From the NCBI RefSeq assembly GCF_001422815.1, contig NZ_LMMP01000016.1:1-54564 (forward strand): 54,564 nt of DNA, written 5' to 3'. The position numbers were made by a program, and so were the translations under genes. This DNA comes from Methylobacterium sp. Leaf91 (lineage in GTDB: Bacteria; Pseudomonadota; Alphaproteobacteria; Rhizobiales; Beijerinckiaceae). The notes under the pieces are model-generated. The model was not told the DNA's origin. It was given only the letters and a program-made list of their open reading frames with translations, and searched no databases. Positions 1 through 9,338 of the stretch are shown piece by piece (the stretch's first letter is position 1; each line of letters opens with the position of its first letter).

Positions 1-307
1 CGGCATGGCAATCCTCCCTCATAAGCCCGTCCAGTGAATCACACGCCAGCCAGATCGCCTACCCCAAGCGATTCAACCCGCCAGGGCACGGCTCTAGCGT
101 TTGATAGCCGGGTCCGCAGCCAAGATCAATGGCTACTTCCATAGAGCTAGTCGGAAAACCAAGTTCAGCCAACATGTTGCACTGCTCCGCAAGCTTGCTA
201 GCGAACGACATTCCATTCATCCACGAATAGTGCGCTGCTAAAAGATCGTCGTAATGCCGCTGAACATCGCTCACGGTTGTAACTCCACAGGTAAGATTGT
301 CGTCCAA
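1..307 (-). pseudogene. SAM-dependent methyltransferase, broken N-terminal part, runs off the window
   Basis: The minus-strand frame starting at 307 encodes a class I methyltransferase N-terminus with a clear SAM-binding motif I (AIDLGCGPGYQT at about residues 59-70). Shortly after the motif the protein becomes unlike the family and meets a TAG stop at 59-61. In the same frame beyond the stop the translation (AIWLACDSLDGLMRE) looks like the second strand and acidic residue of the Rossmann fold, so the gene appears broken by a nonsense change plus local damage. The rest lies outside the window. The motif is seen; the reading as a pseudogene is inference, and the substrate is unknown. Confidence 0.6.
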
Positions 308-414
308 CCGCTAATAATATCGACTTTGGCCAATGGGGCAGGCTGTCGGTGGTGTGAGGTGACGAAGCGTGAGTGACAGGTGGGCTGGTTGCATCTCCGC
401 CAAAAGACACCGCT

Positions 415-639
415 ATGCTGTCCCTAACTGCTCACTTCGCCGGGCTCATCCTGGCCTTCGGGCCGCTGTTCGTCCACCACTCATGGCGGCATGCCCATCT
501 ATTACTGGTCGGGGCGATCCTGACGCCGGGTCGGCGCACGGTGACGAGTAGTCTACGCATCATGGGTCTCGCGCAGGAGCGGCTGTTCATGAACGCCCAT
601 CGCATCCTGCTCGGGCTCCTGTTCAACGCGTTCGCGTAG
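415..639 (+). pseudogene. DDE transposase N-terminal remnant
   Basis: The 74-residue frame contains GPLFVHHSWRHAHLLLVGA followed by ILTPGRRTVTSSLRIMGLAQE, which resembles the N-terminal domain of the DDE-superfamily transposases common in Methylobacterium and Rhizobiales. After residue 60 it jumps to HRILLGLLFNAFA and stops, as if a short internal segment had been deleted, and no catalytic DDE region follows. No terminal inverted repeats could be placed. I read it as a dead insertion-sequence fragment. Family recognition is from memory of the motif, so the exact IS family is not assigned. Confidence 0.5.
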
Positions 640-963
640 TGCGGCCGAGAACACGGCGCTCGAAGGCGCGTGCCGGATCTGACCCGGTCATCCTGCTCCG
701 TCGAGCGGGATTCCGATGCGGCAGCCGTAGCGCAAGGGCACCCGTAAAGGAGACGCTCCCTCGCTCCGTGGCGGACATGAGCATCCCCCCCGTTCGCCGG
801 ACGATGGCCCTTCACGGAGGCGCAGACGCATCCTCCGGCCACGAGGCGGCCGAGCGGCATACAACCCTCACCCCGGGACCACACCATAGCGTAGCAATAC
901 GTTTATAAACCTGTGTTAATCCCGGGGGCCAGGCCACTCTTCGGTCTGGATGAGAGATGCCTC
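640..963. other. Intergenic, decayed DNA
   Basis: Open frames exist on both strands here, but none has recognisable domains or a ribosome-binding site and their composition is arginine-rich, as expected for chance frames in GC-rich DNA. This is probably the continuation of the transposase remnant plus the promoter region of the downstream transporter. Confidence 0.4.
871..927. promoter_or_regulatory. Nested palindromes upstream of the MFS transporter
   Basis: CCCCGGGA at 871-878 and TCCCGGGG at 920-927 form an inverted repeat of 8-bp arms. Between them lies a perfect 10-bp palindrome, GTTTATAAAC (901-910), in otherwise GC-rich DNA, 54 nt before the preferred start codon. This could be an operator for the transporter gene; no regulator gene is adjacent. 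Confidence 0.3.
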
Positions 964-2628
964 ATGAACATACGTATCGGTGACGCCGCCTTCGCGGGAG
1001 CGGCCGCCCCGCACTGGCTCTCACGTGAGGCCACGGTCGCCAAGCCCGGGTTCAACCGGTGGCTCGTGCCTCCCGCGGCACTGGCCATCCATCTGTGCAT
1101 CGGAATGTCCTACGGATTGTCGGTGTTCTGGCTACCGCTGTCCCGGGCGCTCAGTATCGGGCAAACGGCACCGGCGGCCTGTCCGGACATGAGCATCGCC
1201 ACCTCCCTGTTCACCACCGCCTGCGACTGGCGCGTCAGCGACCTCGTCATCGTCTTCTCCATCGGCATCGTGATGCTCGGCCTCTCGGCCGCCGTGTTCG
1301 GCGGCTGGCTGGAGCGGGCCGGCCCGCGCAAGGCCGGCCTCGCTGCAGCCCTGTGCTGGGGCGGCGGCTTCCTGATCGGGAGCCTCGGCGTCTACCTGCA
1401 TCAGCTCTGGCTGATCTGGATCGGCATGGGAGTGCTCGGCGGCATCGGCCTCGGGCTCGGCTACATCTCCCCGGTCTCCACCCTGGTGAAATGGTTCCCC
1501 GACCGGCGCGGCATGGCCACGGGAATGGCCATCATGGGCTTCGGCGGCGGCGCCATGATCGGCTCGCCGCTCGCCACCCTGCTCATCAACTCTTTCAAGA
1601 CACCGGACTCGGCCGGCGTCTGGCAGACGCTCTCGGCGATGGGCGGGATCTACATCGTGGCAATGCTGTGCGGCGCGTTCGGCTACCGCGTGCCGCCGGC
1701 CGGCTGGCAACCCAAGGGATGGACCGCGCCGGCAGCGAAGAGCGCGATGATCAGCTCCGGCCACGTCCATCTGGACCAGGCTCACAAGACCCCGCAATTC
1801 TGGCTGCTATGGGCGATCCTCTGCCTCAACGTCTCCGCCGGCATCGGCGTCCTCGCCCTCGCCTCACCGATGTTGCAGGAAATCTTCGGCGGCGCGCTGA
1901 TCGGCCTGCCCGGCCTCGGCTTCGGGGAGCTCGATGCCGGCCAGAAGACGCAGATCGCGGCGGTGGCGGCCAGCTTCGTCGGATTGCTGTCGCTGTTCAA
2001 CATCCTCGGCCGTTTCTTCTGGGCGTCGATCTCGGACAAGATCGGTCGCAAGGTCACCTATGCGACCTTCTTCGTCCTCGGATGCCTGCTCTATGCCGGC
2101 GCGCCCTGGGCGGCGTCGATCGGTTCGAAGGCACTGTTCGTCACGTTCTTCTGCGTGATCCTGTCGATGTATGGCGGCGGCTTCGCCACGATCCCGGCCT
2201 ACATCGCCGACATCTTCGGCACGCAGTTCGTCGGCGCCATCCACGGGCGCCTGCTCACCGCTTGGTCGACGGCGGGCGTGGTCGGTCCCTTCGTGGTCAC
2301 GGCGATCCGGCAGGCTCAGGTGGATGCGGGCCTCGAGGGCGCGGCGCTCTACACCCGGACCATGTACATCCTCGCCGGTTTCCTGGCGGCGGGCTTCGTG
2401 GCGAATCTGCTGGTCCGTCCGCTGGCCGCGCGCTGGTTCATGAGCGACGCCGAACTCGGTGCCACAGCAAAGGACGGGGTCGCCGCCCTGCCGGGCGGGG
2501 TCGGCGATTTCGGCATCGGCCGCGGCGGCGTCACGCCGCTCGCGGTTCTCGCCTGGGTCGCCGTCGGCCTGCCCATTGCCTGGGGAATATGGAGCACGCT
2601 GTCGAAGGCGACGATTCTCTTGGGGTAG
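964..2628 (+). CDS. MFS transporter, oxalate/formate antiporter (OFA) family
   Basis: A 554-residue inner-membrane protein with about twelve hydrophobic helices. The loop-and-helix motif FPDRRGMATGMAIMGFGGGA at about residues 177-196 is typical of the OFA branch of the major facilitator superfamily, whose founder OxlT exchanges oxalate for formate. The ATG at 964 is preferred; an in-frame GTG at 913 would add 17 residues without membrane character. Methylotrophs often carry several OFA paralogues and the substrate cannot be read from sequence; oxalate, formate or another small monocarboxylate are possible. There is an unusual insertion with Cys and Pro residues between the first two helices. 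The gene stands alone, flanked by decayed DNA and the convergent glgP. Confidence 0.8.
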   Translation: MNIRIGDAAFAGAAAPHWLSREATVAKPGFNRWLVPPAALAIHLCIGMSYGLSVFWLPLSRALSIGQTAPAACPDMSIATSLFTTACDWRVSDLVIVFSIGIVMLGLSAAVFGGWLERAGPRKAGLAAALCWGGGFLIGSLGVYLHQLWLIWIGMGVLGGIGLGLGYISPVSTLVKWFPDRRGMATGMAIMGFGGGAMIGSPLATLLINSFKTPDSAGVWQTLSAMGGIYIVAMLCGAFGYRVPPAGWQPKGWTAPAAKSAMISSGHVHLDQAHKTPQFWLLWAILCLNVSAGIGVLALASPMLQEIFGGALIGLPGLGFGELDAGQKTQIAAVAASFVGLLSLFNILGRFFWASISDKIGRKVTYATFFVLGCLLYAGAPWAASIGSKALFVTFFCVILSMYGGGFATIPAYIADIFGTQFVGAIHGRLLTAWSTAGVVGPFVVTAIRQAQVDAGLEGAALYTRTMYILAGFLAAGFVANLLVRPLAARWFMSDAELGATAKDGVAALPGGVGDFGIGRGGVTPLAVLAWVAVGLPIAWGIWSTLSKATILLG

Positions 2629-2845
2629 GCACCGAAAGCGCCAACCCCTTCCGCGGCAACGGAGGTTCGTCTCCGTCCGCGACCCGAGACCGGTCGCGCA
2701 TGGCGGCCGGCGCGACCGGCCTCTTCGGGACACGACGCGACCCGGACGACGTCGTCTGTGACAGCGTGCAAGCAGACCGACGCAAGTCGGCCCCGCAGGG
2801 TCCTTCCGGGCGGAGCCCCTGCGTCGGTCTTCGACCACCCGGCGG

Positions 2846-2874
2846 GTGGGGTTGAGCCTTCCGGCTCACCCCAC
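2846..2874. other. Hairpin at the 3' end of glgP
   Basis: GTGGGG-TT-GAGCC and GGCTC-A-CCCCAC pair around a TTCC loop with one bulged T, spanning the glgP stop codon. No T-tract follows on either strand, so it may stabilise a transcript end rather than act as an intrinsic terminator between the convergent transporter and glgP. Confidence 0.35.
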
Positions 2875-5397
2875 CTTCACCCGCCAGATGTCGTCGGCGT
2901 ATTCGCGCATGGAACGGTCGGAGGAGAACCAGGCCATCCGGGCGGTGTTGAGGATGGCCTTCTTCCACCAGCTGGCCTTGTCGATCCAGGCGGCGTCGAT
3001 CTCGCGCTGGACGCGCCAGTAATCGTCGAAATCGACCGTGAGCAGGTAGCGGTCGTTGTGGCGCAGGTCGTCCACGATCGGCTGGAAGCGGCCCCGCTCC
3101 TCCGGTGAGAACCCGCCCGCCTCGATGAAATCGAGGGCAGCGGCGAGGCGCGGCGAGGCCGCGATGGCCCGGGCGGCGTAATCCGGCTCGGCCGCGCGCT
3201 TCTGAACCCCGGCCGCGTCGAGGCCGAAGATGAAGATGTTGTCCGCCCCCACATGGTCGCGGATCTCGATATTGGCGCCGTCGAGCGTGCCCACGGTGAG
3301 CGCGCCGTTCAGCGCCAGCTTCATGTTGCCGGTGCCCGAAGCCTCCATACCGGCGGTGGAGATCTGCTCAGACAGATCGGAACCGGGGATGATCGCCTCG
3401 GCGAGGCTGACGCGGTAATTCGGCAGGAACACCACCTTGAGCCGGCCGGCGATATCCGGGTCGCTGTTGACGAGCTTGGCCACGTCGCAGGCGAGCTTGA
3501 TGATGAGCTTGGCCTGGACGTAGCTCGGCGCCGCCTTTCCGCCGAAGATCTTGACGCGCGGCGTCCAGTCCTTGTGCGGCTCGGCCTTGATCGCCTGGTA
3601 GAGCGCCACGGTCTCGATCACGTTGAGGAGCTGGCGCTTGTATTCGTGGATCCGCTTGATCTGCGTGTCGAACAGGGCCGACGGATCGATGACGATGCCG
3701 GTATTCTCGGCCACCACCTTGGCGAGGGCCTCCTTGCGGGATGTGCGCATGGCGGCGTAGCGGGCCTGGAAGGCGGGATCGGCGGCGTGATCGGCCAGCC
3801 CCAGCAGCGCCTCGGGATCGTCGAGGACGCGCTCGCCCACCACCTCCACGGCGAGCTTCGTCAGCTCGGGGTTACAGTTGTGGAACCAGCGCCGGAAGGT
3901 GATCCCGTTGGTCTTGTTGACGATCTTGTCGGTGTCGAGGGCGTGGAGGTCCTTGAACACCGTGGAGCGCATCAGGTCGGTGTGGAGCGCCGAGACACCG
4001 TTCACCCGGCGGGCGCCCAGGAAGGCGAGATGGCCCATCCGCACGCGCTTGCCGTTGGCCTCGTCGATGAGCGAGACCGAGGCGAGCTGTGCCGCATCGG
4101 CCCTGCCGTGGCGTCCCTGCTCTTCGAGATGCATCCAGTTGATCAGGTAGATGATCTGCATGTGGCGCGGCAGCAGCCGCTCCATCAGCTCCACCGGCCA
4201 GGTCTCCAGCGCCTCCGGCAGGAGGGTGTGGTTGGTGTAGCTCAGCGTGTTGGTGGTGATGTGCCAGGCATCCTCCCAGGTCACGCCGTGATCCTCGAGG
4301 AGGATGCGCATCAGTTCCGGCACGGCGATGGCCGGATGGGTGTCGTTGAGCTGGATCGCCGCATGGTCGGGCAGCGAGCGCAGGTCGCCACGCTCGGCCA
4401 CGTGCCGGGAAACGAGGTCCTGCAGCGAGGCCGAGGTGAAGAAGTATTCCTGGCGCAGGCGGAGTTCCTGGCCGGTCTCGGAGGAATCGCTCGGATACAG
4501 CACCCGCGAGATCGCTTCGACCTTGGAGCAAGCCGCCACCGCGCCCACATGGTCGCCGCCGTTGAACTGCGCGAGTTCGAGGGGCGATTCCGCCTCCGCC
4601 TTCCAGAGCCGCAGCGTGTTGACGTGCTTGCCCCGCCAGCCGACCACGGGGACGTCATGGGCCACGGCCCGCACGGTCTCGGCCGGGTGCCAGTGCCGGC
4701 GGATCACGCCGTCCGAGATCGCCGACATGGTGACATGGCCGCCGAACCCGATCGTGTATGTCGCCTCGGGCCGCACGAACTCCCAGGGATTGCCCTCGGC
4801 GAGCCAGGTTTCCGGCGCTTCCTTCTGCCAGCCATCCTCCAGGAATTGCTTGAACAGGCCGTGATCGTAGCGGATGCCGTAGCCGATGGCGGGGATCGAC
4901 AGGCTCGCCATGCTCTCCATGAAACAGGCGGCGAGACGGCCGAGACCGCCATTGCCGAGCGCCGCGTCCGGTTCGGCCGCCTCGACGTCGCCGAGATCGA
5001 TGCCGAGATCGCGCAAGGCCCGTCGGGTGGTCTCGACGAGGCCGAGATTGTTCATGGCGTCGGACAGGAGCCGGCCGATGAGGAATTCGAGGGAGAGGTA
5101 ATAAACCCGCTTGTTGGGAATGCTCGTGGACCTGCCGTCCATGCAGGCATCGACGATCCGGTCGCGCAGGGCCAGGGCGGTGGCGGCGAACCAGTCGCGC
5201 TCGCGAGCGGTCTCGGGGGTCTTGCCGATGGCATAGGCGAGCTTGGCGAGGATGGCTTCGCGCAGATCCGCCACGGGGTCGCCGGAAGCGGGCTTGGCGG
5301 GAGCGGTCCAGCCCGGCCGGGCCGGCGCTTCCGCTGCGGCGGCGCGCGTGCCGGTCTCGTCACTCCGTGCGGAGGCGGCCAGGATTTCGTTCAGCAT
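2866..5397 (-). CDS. glgP: Glycogen/alpha-glucan phosphorylase
   Basis: An 843-residue family GT35 enzyme that releases glucose-1-phosphate from the non-reducing ends of alpha-1,4-glucan. The catalytic core is full length, including the PLP site EASGTGNMKLALNGALTVG with the cofactor lysine near residue 693. The first ~45 residues are Ala/Pro-rich and not part of the core. The start at 5397 has a GGGAACGAG element just upstream; a longer frame reaches 5508 but lacks family similarity. It is divergent from the alpha-glucosidase gene at 5727 and is the degradative arm of the glucan island: limit dextrins would need MalQ (next door, fused to TreY) and a debranching enzyme not seen here. Confidence 0.95.
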   Translation of the reverse strand: MLNEILAASARSDETGTRAAAAEAPARPGWTAPAKPASGDPVADLREAILAKLAYAIGKTPETARERDWFAATALALRDRIVDACMDGRSTSIPNKRVYYLSLEFLIGRLLSDAMNNLGLVETTRRALRDLGIDLGDVEAAEPDAALGNGGLGRLAACFMESMASLSIPAIGYGIRYDHGLFKQFLEDGWQKEAPETWLAEGNPWEFVRPEATYTIGFGGHVTMSAISDGVIRRHWHPAETVRAVAHDVPVVGWRGKHVNTLRLWKAEAESPLELAQFNGGDHVGAVAACSKVEAISRVLYPSDSSETGQELRLRQEYFFTSASLQDLVSRHVAERGDLRSLPDHAAIQLNDTHPAIAVPELMRILLEDHGVTWEDAWHITTNTLSYTNHTLLPEALETWPVELMERLLPRHMQIIYLINWMHLEEQGRHGRADAAQLASVSLIDEANGKRVRMGHLAFLGARRVNGVSALHTDLMRSTVFKDLHALDTDKIVNKTNGITFRRWFHNCNPELTKLAVEVVGERVLDDPEALLGLADHAADPAFQARYAAMRTSRKEALAKVVAENTGIVIDPSALFDTQIKRIHEYKRQLLNVIETVALYQAIKAEPHKDWTPRVKIFGGKAAPSYVQAKLIIKLACDVAKLVNSDPDIAGRLKVVFLPNYRVSLAEAIIPGSDLSEQISTAGMEASGTGNMKLALNGALTVGTLDGANIEIRDHVGADNIFIFGLDAAGVQKRAAEPDYAARAIAASPRLAAALDFIEAGGFSPEERGRFQPIVDDLRHNDRYLLTVDFDDYWRVQREIDAAWIDKASWWKKAILNTARMAWFSSDRSMREYADDIWRVKVG

Positions 5398-5726
5398 GGT
5401 CTCGTTCCCCCATAGTGTCGCTGCCGCGACGCCGATTTCGCCACCCGCTTCTTCCGGCGGTGACCGTTCGGCAACGGCGATATCGATGAGGTCGGCCCAT
5501 GGGACCAAGCGGTCCCGCTGCCCGCGCCCGATCCTCGCGATTCGCCAACCTCACATCGAAACAGCGCGGGAATGAGACCATTTCGCGCTGAAGGTTTCAT
5601 GAATGCGGCAGATGAGCGCTGGTGCGCCATGAGGCGGACACAGCCACGGCGGGGTCGCTTGACGCTCCCGCGCAGGCTAGGCTGTTACCGCCATCGGGGC
5701 GTGAATCGGGTCAGACCGGGGGACGG
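5398..5726. promoter_or_regulatory. Divergent intergenic region, glgP / alpha-glucosidase
   Basis: This 329-nt stretch should hold the promoters for both glgP (minus) and the GH13 gene (plus). I see no convincing promoter hexamers, terminators or palindromic operators in it. Confidence 0.3.
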
Positions 5727-7352
5727 ATGACGTCAGGCGAGACGACTTTTCCGGATCTGGCGAAAGCCGTCTGGTGGAAGCGGGGGACCGTCTATCAGGT
5801 CTATCCGCGCTCGTTCCAGGACACCAACGGCGACGGTGTCGGCGATCTCGCCGGCATCACGCGCCGCCTCGATTACCTCGCTTGGCTCGGCGTCGACGCC
5901 GTCTGGATCTCACCGATCTATCCGTCGCCCATGGCCGATTACGGCTATGACGTCGCCGATTATTGCGGCGTCGACCCGCTCTTCGGCAGCCTCGCCGATC
6001 TGGACGAGCTGGTCGCCCAGGCCCATGCCCGGCGGCTCAAGGTCATCCTCGATTTCGTGCCGAACCATTCCTCCATCGCGCATCCCTGGTTCACGGAGAG
6101 CCGCGCGTCGCGCGAGAATCCCCGCCGGGACTGGTACATCTGGCGCGATCCGGCGCCCGATGGCGGGCCGCCCAACAACTGGCTGAGCAATTTCGGCGGG
6201 CCGGCCTGGACCTTCGACGAGGCGAGCGGCCAGTATTACTACCATGCCTTCCTGGCCGAGCAGCCGGACCTGAACTGGCGCAATCCGGCCGTGCGGAAGG
6301 CGATGCACGACGTGCTGCGCTTCTGGCTCGACCGGGGGATCGACGGGTTCCGCGTCGACGTGATCTGGCACCTGATGAAGGACGAGGGCTTTCGCGACAA
6401 TCCGGCCAACCCTGCCTTCCACCCCGAACAGCCGGAGATCAACCGGTTCGAGCAGGTCTATTCCGCCGACCGCCCGGAAGTGTTCGACATCATCGCCGGC
6501 ATGCGCCGCGTGCTGGACGGTTACGACGACCGGGTCCTGATCGGCGAGATCTACCTGCCGATCGAGCGGCTGGTGGCCTATTATGGCCCCGGTCTGACCG
6601 GCGTCGATCTGCCCTTCAACTTCCAGCTCATCCAGACCCCGTGGCAGGCCGATGCCGTGGCGGCCCTGGTGGACGAGTACGAGGAGGCGCTGCCCCCGGG
6701 CGGATGGCCGAACTGGGTGCTGGGCAACCATGACCAGCCCCGCATCGCCGCGCGGATCGGCGAGGCGCAGGCGCGGATCGCGGCGATCCTCCTCCTTACG
6801 CTTCGCGGCACGCCCACGGTCTATTACGGCGACGAGATCGGCCTCGCCCATGTGGATATCCCGCCGGAGCGGATGCGCGACCCCTGGGGCTTCAACGAAC
6901 CGGGCCATGGCCGCGACCCGGAACGGACCCCGATGCAGTGGGACGACACCGAACATGCCGGTTTCAGCGAAGCCGAACCCTGGCTTCCCCTGAGCGCCGA
7001 CCGGGACAGGCGGCATGTGGAGGCCCTGCGCGACGATTCCACCTCGATCCTCACCCTTTACCGGCGGCTCCTGCATCTCCGTCGCGCCTATCTCGCTTTG
7101 GCGGTGGGAAGCTACCGCCGGCTCGATACGGACGGGCTCGAACACGTCCTCGCCTATGAAAGGGTGGAGGCCGGCGAGACCGTGCGGATCGTGCTGAACT
7201 TCTCGGCGTCACCGGTCCGGTTCCCCCTGGTGGGCGAATCAGGCTGGAGCGCTCTCCTCTCCACCCATCCCGAACGAGCCGATATCGGTACGTCCGAGGT
7301 ACTCGACATGGCCGGAAACGAGGGCGTGATCCTGCTCAAACACCCGGATTGA
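5727..7352 (+). CDS. GH13 alpha-glucosidase (oligo-1,6-glucosidase / maltase type)
   Basis: A 541-residue GH13 TIM-barrel hydrolase. The conserved regions are in place: VILDFVPNHSS (region I), DGFRVDVIWHL with nucleophile D211 (region II), GEIYLP with acid/base E274 (region III) and GNHDQPRI with D336 (region IV). No signal peptide is visible, so it should act in the cytoplasm on maltose, isomaltose or short oligosaccharides released from glycogen, giving glucose. The start at 5727 is preferred because GGGGGA sits 4-9 nt upstream; the frame stays open back to 5622 without similarity. glgA follows on the same strand after 146 nt. Sequence alone does not separate maltase from isomaltase or sucrose specificity. 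Confidence 0.88.
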   Translation: MTSGETTFPDLAKAVWWKRGTVYQVYPRSFQDTNGDGVGDLAGITRRLDYLAWLGVDAVWISPIYPSPMADYGYDVADYCGVDPLFGSLADLDELVAQAHARRLKVILDFVPNHSSIAHPWFTESRASRENPRRDWYIWRDPAPDGGPPNNWLSNFGGPAWTFDEASGQYYYHAFLAEQPDLNWRNPAVRKAMHDVLRFWLDRGIDGFRVDVIWHLMKDEGFRDNPANPAFHPEQPEINRFEQVYSADRPEVFDIIAGMRRVLDGYDDRVLIGEIYLPIERLVAYYGPGLTGVDLPFNFQLIQTPWQADAVAALVDEYEEALPPGGWPNWVLGNHDQPRIAARIGEAQARIAAILLLTLRGTPTVYYGDEIGLAHVDIPPERMRDPWGFNEPGHGRDPERTPMQWDDTEHAGFSEAEPWLPLSADRDRRHVEALRDDSTSILTLYRRLLHLRRAYLALAVGSYRRLDTDGLEHVLAYERVEAGETVRIVLNFSASPVRFPLVGESGWSALLSTHPERADIGTSEVLDMAGNEGVILLKHPD

Positions 7353-7498
7353 AACCTCCCACGCCGAGGGAGGCGGAAAAAACTATCGCGGCGCGACATT
7401 TTCCCCGCGCCGCAGCAAACTGAACGTAGTATTAACCGACCCAGTGGCTTGAGTTGTGCATCGCGAAGAGCACGATCTGCCCTAGAGGTCTCCATCAT

Positions 7499-9031
7499 AT
7501 GCCGGCGACGACCACCTCCAGTGCCGACCTCGCCTCGCCGATTTTCGCCTCCGGCGCGGCCGACGCCGAGGTGATCCGGAGCCTCTCGCTCCAGCCGCGC
7601 ATCCTCTACGCCACCCCGGAAATGTCGGATTTCGTGAAGACCGGCGGTCTGGGCGAAGTCGCCGGCGCCCTGCCCCGGTCGCTCCGCCGCCATTACGACG
7701 TCCGCGTGCTCATTCCCGGCTATCGCCAGGTGGTGGACCGGTTCGACCACATCCCCGTCGTCGCCCATCTGCGCGGCCATGCCGGCATCCCGCCCTGCGA
7801 TCTCGGCCTCATCGAAACCGGGGACGGCCTCAAGGTCTACATCATCCTCAGCGCGGACCTCTACCAGCGCGACGGCACGCCCTATGGCGACGCGCAGGGG
7901 GATTTTCGCGACAACGACCTTCGCTTCGCGCGCCTCAGCCTCGCGGCGGCGGAACTCACCGGCGGGGTCGACCCGTCCTGGTCGGCCGACCTGCTTCACC
8001 TCAACGACTGGCAGACGGCGCTCGCCCCCGCCTATCTCGAATGGACCGGGCAGCGCGTCCCCAGCGTGCTGACGATCCACAACCTCGCCTATCAGGGCCT
8101 GTTCCCGAGCGATTCCCTCGGTCGCCTCGGCATCCCGGACGGGGCCTTCCAGATGGATGGCTGCGAGTTCTACGGGCATCTCTCCTTCCTCAAGGCTGGC
8201 ATCTACTACGCCTCGCACGTCACCACGGTGAGCGAGACCTATGCCCGCGAGATCATGATGCCGGAATCCGGCTGCGGCCTCGACGGCCTGCTGCGCACGC
8301 GCGCCGCCCAGGGGCGGCTGGCCGGCATCCTCAATGGGATCGATGAGAGCTGGGACCCGCGCACCGATCCCCACCTCGCCACGCGGTTCGAGGCGGACGA
8401 TTGGAAGGGCAAGCGCGCCAATGCCGAGACGGTGCGCCGGAAGTTCGGCCTCGCCGTGTCGCGCGGCCCGCTCTTCGCCATCGTCTCGCGCCTCGTCCAT
8501 CAGAAGGGCATCGACCTCAGCCTCAGCGCGGCCGAGACCATCGTGGCCGAGGGCGGTCAGATCGTCGTCATCGGCGAGGGTGAGCGCCGCTTCGAGACCG
8601 CGCTCAGCGACCTCGCCCGCCGCCATCCGGATGCCGTCGGGGTCCATGTGGGGTTCGAGGAGAAGGAAGCGCGGCGGATGTTCGCCGGGAGCGACTTCCT
8701 GCTGATGCCCTCGCGTTTCGAGCCCTGCGGCCTCGCGCAGATGTACGCCCAGCGTTTCGGCTCGCTGCCGATCGTGCGCCGCACCGGCGGCCTCGCCGAC
8801 ACGGTGGAGGACGGGGTGACCGGCTTCACCTTCGGCGAAGCCTCGCAGACGGGTTTCCTCGGCGCCGTCCGCCGCGCCCTCGACACGTTCGGCGAGAAGA
8901 AGCGCCTCAACGCCATGCGCCGCCGCGCCATGTCCCGCTCCTTCACCTGGGACGGCGCCGCCATGGATTACTCGGCGCTCTACGCCCGGGCTTTGGGGAA
9001 TGGCGGCGGTCTCCGCGCCCAGACTGTCTGA
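7499..9031 (+). CDS. glgA: Glycogen synthase
   Basis: A 510-residue GT5 glycosyltransferase that elongates alpha-1,4-glucan from a nucleotide-glucose donor, usually ADP-glucose in bacteria. The KTGGLGEV nucleotide-sugar motif is near residue 47 and the C-terminal catalytic segment RFEPCGLAQMYAQRFGSLP has its Glu near residue 408. The family usually has T-Q-L/M-Y where this protein has A-Q-M-Y, a mild variation. The start at 7499 has AGAGG upstream; a longer frame to 7454 is unlikely. The ADP-glucose source glgC is not in the window, so donor supply must be encoded elsewhere. A bidirectional terminator separates it from convergent glgB. Confidence 0.93.
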   Translation: MPATTTSSADLASPIFASGAADAEVIRSLSLQPRILYATPEMSDFVKTGGLGEVAGALPRSLRRHYDVRVLIPGYRQVVDRFDHIPVVAHLRGHAGIPPCDLGLIETGDGLKVYIILSADLYQRDGTPYGDAQGDFRDNDLRFARLSLAAAELTGGVDPSWSADLLHLNDWQTALAPAYLEWTGQRVPSVLTIHNLAYQGLFPSDSLGRLGIPDGAFQMDGCEFYGHLSFLKAGIYYASHVTTVSETYAREIMMPESGCGLDGLLRTRAAQGRLAGILNGIDESWDPRTDPHLATRFEADDWKGKRANAETVRRKFGLAVSRGPLFAIVSRLVHQKGIDLSLSAAETIVAEGGQIVVIGEGERRFETALSDLARRHPDAVGVHVGFEEKEARRMFAGSDFLLMPSRFEPCGLAQMYAQRFGSLPIVRRTGGLADTVEDGVTGFTFGEASQTGFLGAVRRALDTFGEKKRLNAMRRRAMSRSFTWDGAAMDYSALYARALGNGGGLRAQTV

Positions 9032-9093
9032 GAGTCGGTCTCCGACCGATCTTAGCGTCCGAACAGCCGATTTGCATTGTCTTCCAAAGCTTT

Positions 9094-9206
9094 ACCTCAT
9101 CCTGAGGTGCCGCGCAGCGGCCTCGAAGGAGCCCTCCAGGGATCGCTTCGGTCTCTGGAGGGCTCCCTCAAGGCCTCCGCTACGCTCCGGCGCCTCAAGA
9201 TGAGGT
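9094..9206. repeat. Long intergenic palindromic repeat
   Basis: A 113-nt imperfect palindrome between glgA and glgB. The outer arms are ACCTCATC (9094-9101) and GATGAGGT (9199-9206); the inner arms are a perfect 12-bp pair, GGAGCCCTCCAG and CTGGAGGGCTCC. It looks like the dispersed mosaic repeats of Rhizobiales genomes, but its copy number cannot be judged from this window. Confidence 0.6.
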
Positions 9207-9275
9207 GGTCGGTTTGGATGATCGACTTTCCCGTCAGCATCCGCTGAGCAATCCGATCAAACAGCCTCCAACACA

Positions 9276-9308
9276 AAAGGGCGCCGGTTCATCGAACCGG
9301 CGCCCTTT
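9276..9308. terminator. Bidirectional terminator between glgA and glgB
   Basis: A perfect 15-bp inverted repeat (AAAGGGCGCCGGTTC / GAACCGGCGCCCTTT) with a 3-nt ATC loop. The A/T ends give a U-rich tail on both strands, suited to ending both convergent genes. Confidence 0.85.
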
Positions 9309-9338
9309 CTCATAGCATCCTGATAATACAGGCCGATC

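Noticed and set aside
432..887. 151-residue minus-strand frame in the left intergenic region
   Set aside because: Arg/Cys-rich composition, no ribosome-binding site, overlaps the transposase remnant.
1059..2855. Long plus-strand open frame overlapping the MFS transporter
   Set aside because: Its translation is dominated by Arg, Pro and Gly with no domain; it is a third-frame shadow of the transporter in GC-rich DNA.
3253..5415. 720-residue plus-strand frame opposite glgP
   Set aside because: Antisense shadow; glgP on the minus strand is full length with all catalytic motifs.
7353..7400. CCTCCC/GGGAGG hairpin after the alpha-glucosidase as a terminator
   Set aside because: Only 6 bp, followed by A residues rather than T on the coding strand.
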